Source: Hyaloraphidium curvatum (taxonomy: Eukaryota > Monoblepharomycota > Hyaloraphidiomycetes > Hyaloraphidiales > Hyaloraphidiaceae). From it: a DNA stretch of 64,000 bases. The notes beneath the pieces are model-generated. The model ran no database searches, had not been told where the DNA came from, and saw only the letters and a list, made by a program, of their open reading frames with translations. Shown piece by piece: positions 63,884 to 64,000 of this stretch; positions within the stretch are counted from its first letter, which is position 1, and each line of letters opens with the position of its first letter. A program made the position numbers and the translations under genes. Where the stretch lies: assembly GCA_025558095.1 (NCBI GenBank), contig JAIVFI010000031.1:496001-560000 (forward strand), given 5' to 3'.

Positions 63884-64000
63884 GTTTGCGTTGACGATGC
63901 TGCTGCTGCTGCTGTTGAGGGCCTGAGGGCGCGATGGATGTGTCCCGTGGTGGACCGATGACGGTGCGTGCAGTCAACATATTATGACCCTCGTCCCGAC

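Noticed and set aside
1-64000. CRISPR arrays, insertion sequences, tRNA or rRNA genes
   Set aside because: No regularly spaced direct repeats, transposase frames, tRNA box pairs or rRNA-like sequence were found by eye; a tRNA scan could still find one I missed.

Overview
The window is nuclear DNA from a gene-dense, very GC-rich eukaryote. I see 33 protein-coding genes (one cut by the left edge), most split by short GT-AG introns of about 40-75 bases with donors such as GTGGGT, GTGCGT and GTGAGT. Exon joins were worked out by eye; every complete model keeps frame from start to stop. A fungus is the best fit: a BtaB-BtaA fusion betaine-lipid synthase, WHITE/PDR-type ABCG transporters, a fungal-specific transcription factor middle domain, Spb1, a Pom33/TMEM33 protein and an Ssh4-like SPRY protein occur together. 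A membrane-anchored receptor-like kinase and secreted reprolysin proteases would suit an early-diverging, chytrid-like lineage; that placement is inference. No tRNA, rRNA, CRISPR array or transposon was recognised.

Layout. 1-9.5 kb: betaine-lipid synthase BTA1, then two divergent ABCG half-transporters sharing a 268-base promoter. 9.9-14.1 kb: a type II membrane protein that looks like a glycosyltransferase, and a large protein of unknown function. 14.6-19.5 kb: a single-pass PPxY membrane protein, an RNase T2, a TMEM33/Pom33 protein and an SPRY protein. 19.9-22.8 kb: two divergent unknowns, one possibly Tudor-like. 23-28.8 kb: rRNA methyltransferase Spb1 and a transcription factor-like regulator without a zinc cluster. 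29.1-33.1 kb: an ABM monooxygenase-like protein, a secreted protein, a BTB protein and a receptor-like kinase.

34.2-42.4 kb holds an inverted, tail-to-tail pair of paralogous secreted metalloproteases (reprolysin plus P-domain plus Thr/Arg-rich tail), with two small low-complexity genes between them. 42.9-48.8 kb: an F-box-like protein and a full-size ABCG transporter. 49.6-56 kb: a GRF zinc-finger protein, a phytanoyl-CoA dioxygenase-like enzyme, a secreted PEBP protein in four small exons, a PIG-L/LmbE deacetylase and a GH26-like glycosidase. 56.7-63.9 kb: two unknown multi-pass membrane proteins, two convergent SDR oxidoreductases and a small acidic protein.

No single pathway links the region. 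Recurrent themes are membrane lipid and transport (BTA1, three ABCG proteins), possible ubiquitin-ligase adaptors (PPxY and SPRY proteins), and secreted or surface proteins (two proteases, RNase T2, glycosidase, PEBP, kinase, GPI-like protein). Most neighbours are divergent or convergent pairs with short spacers.
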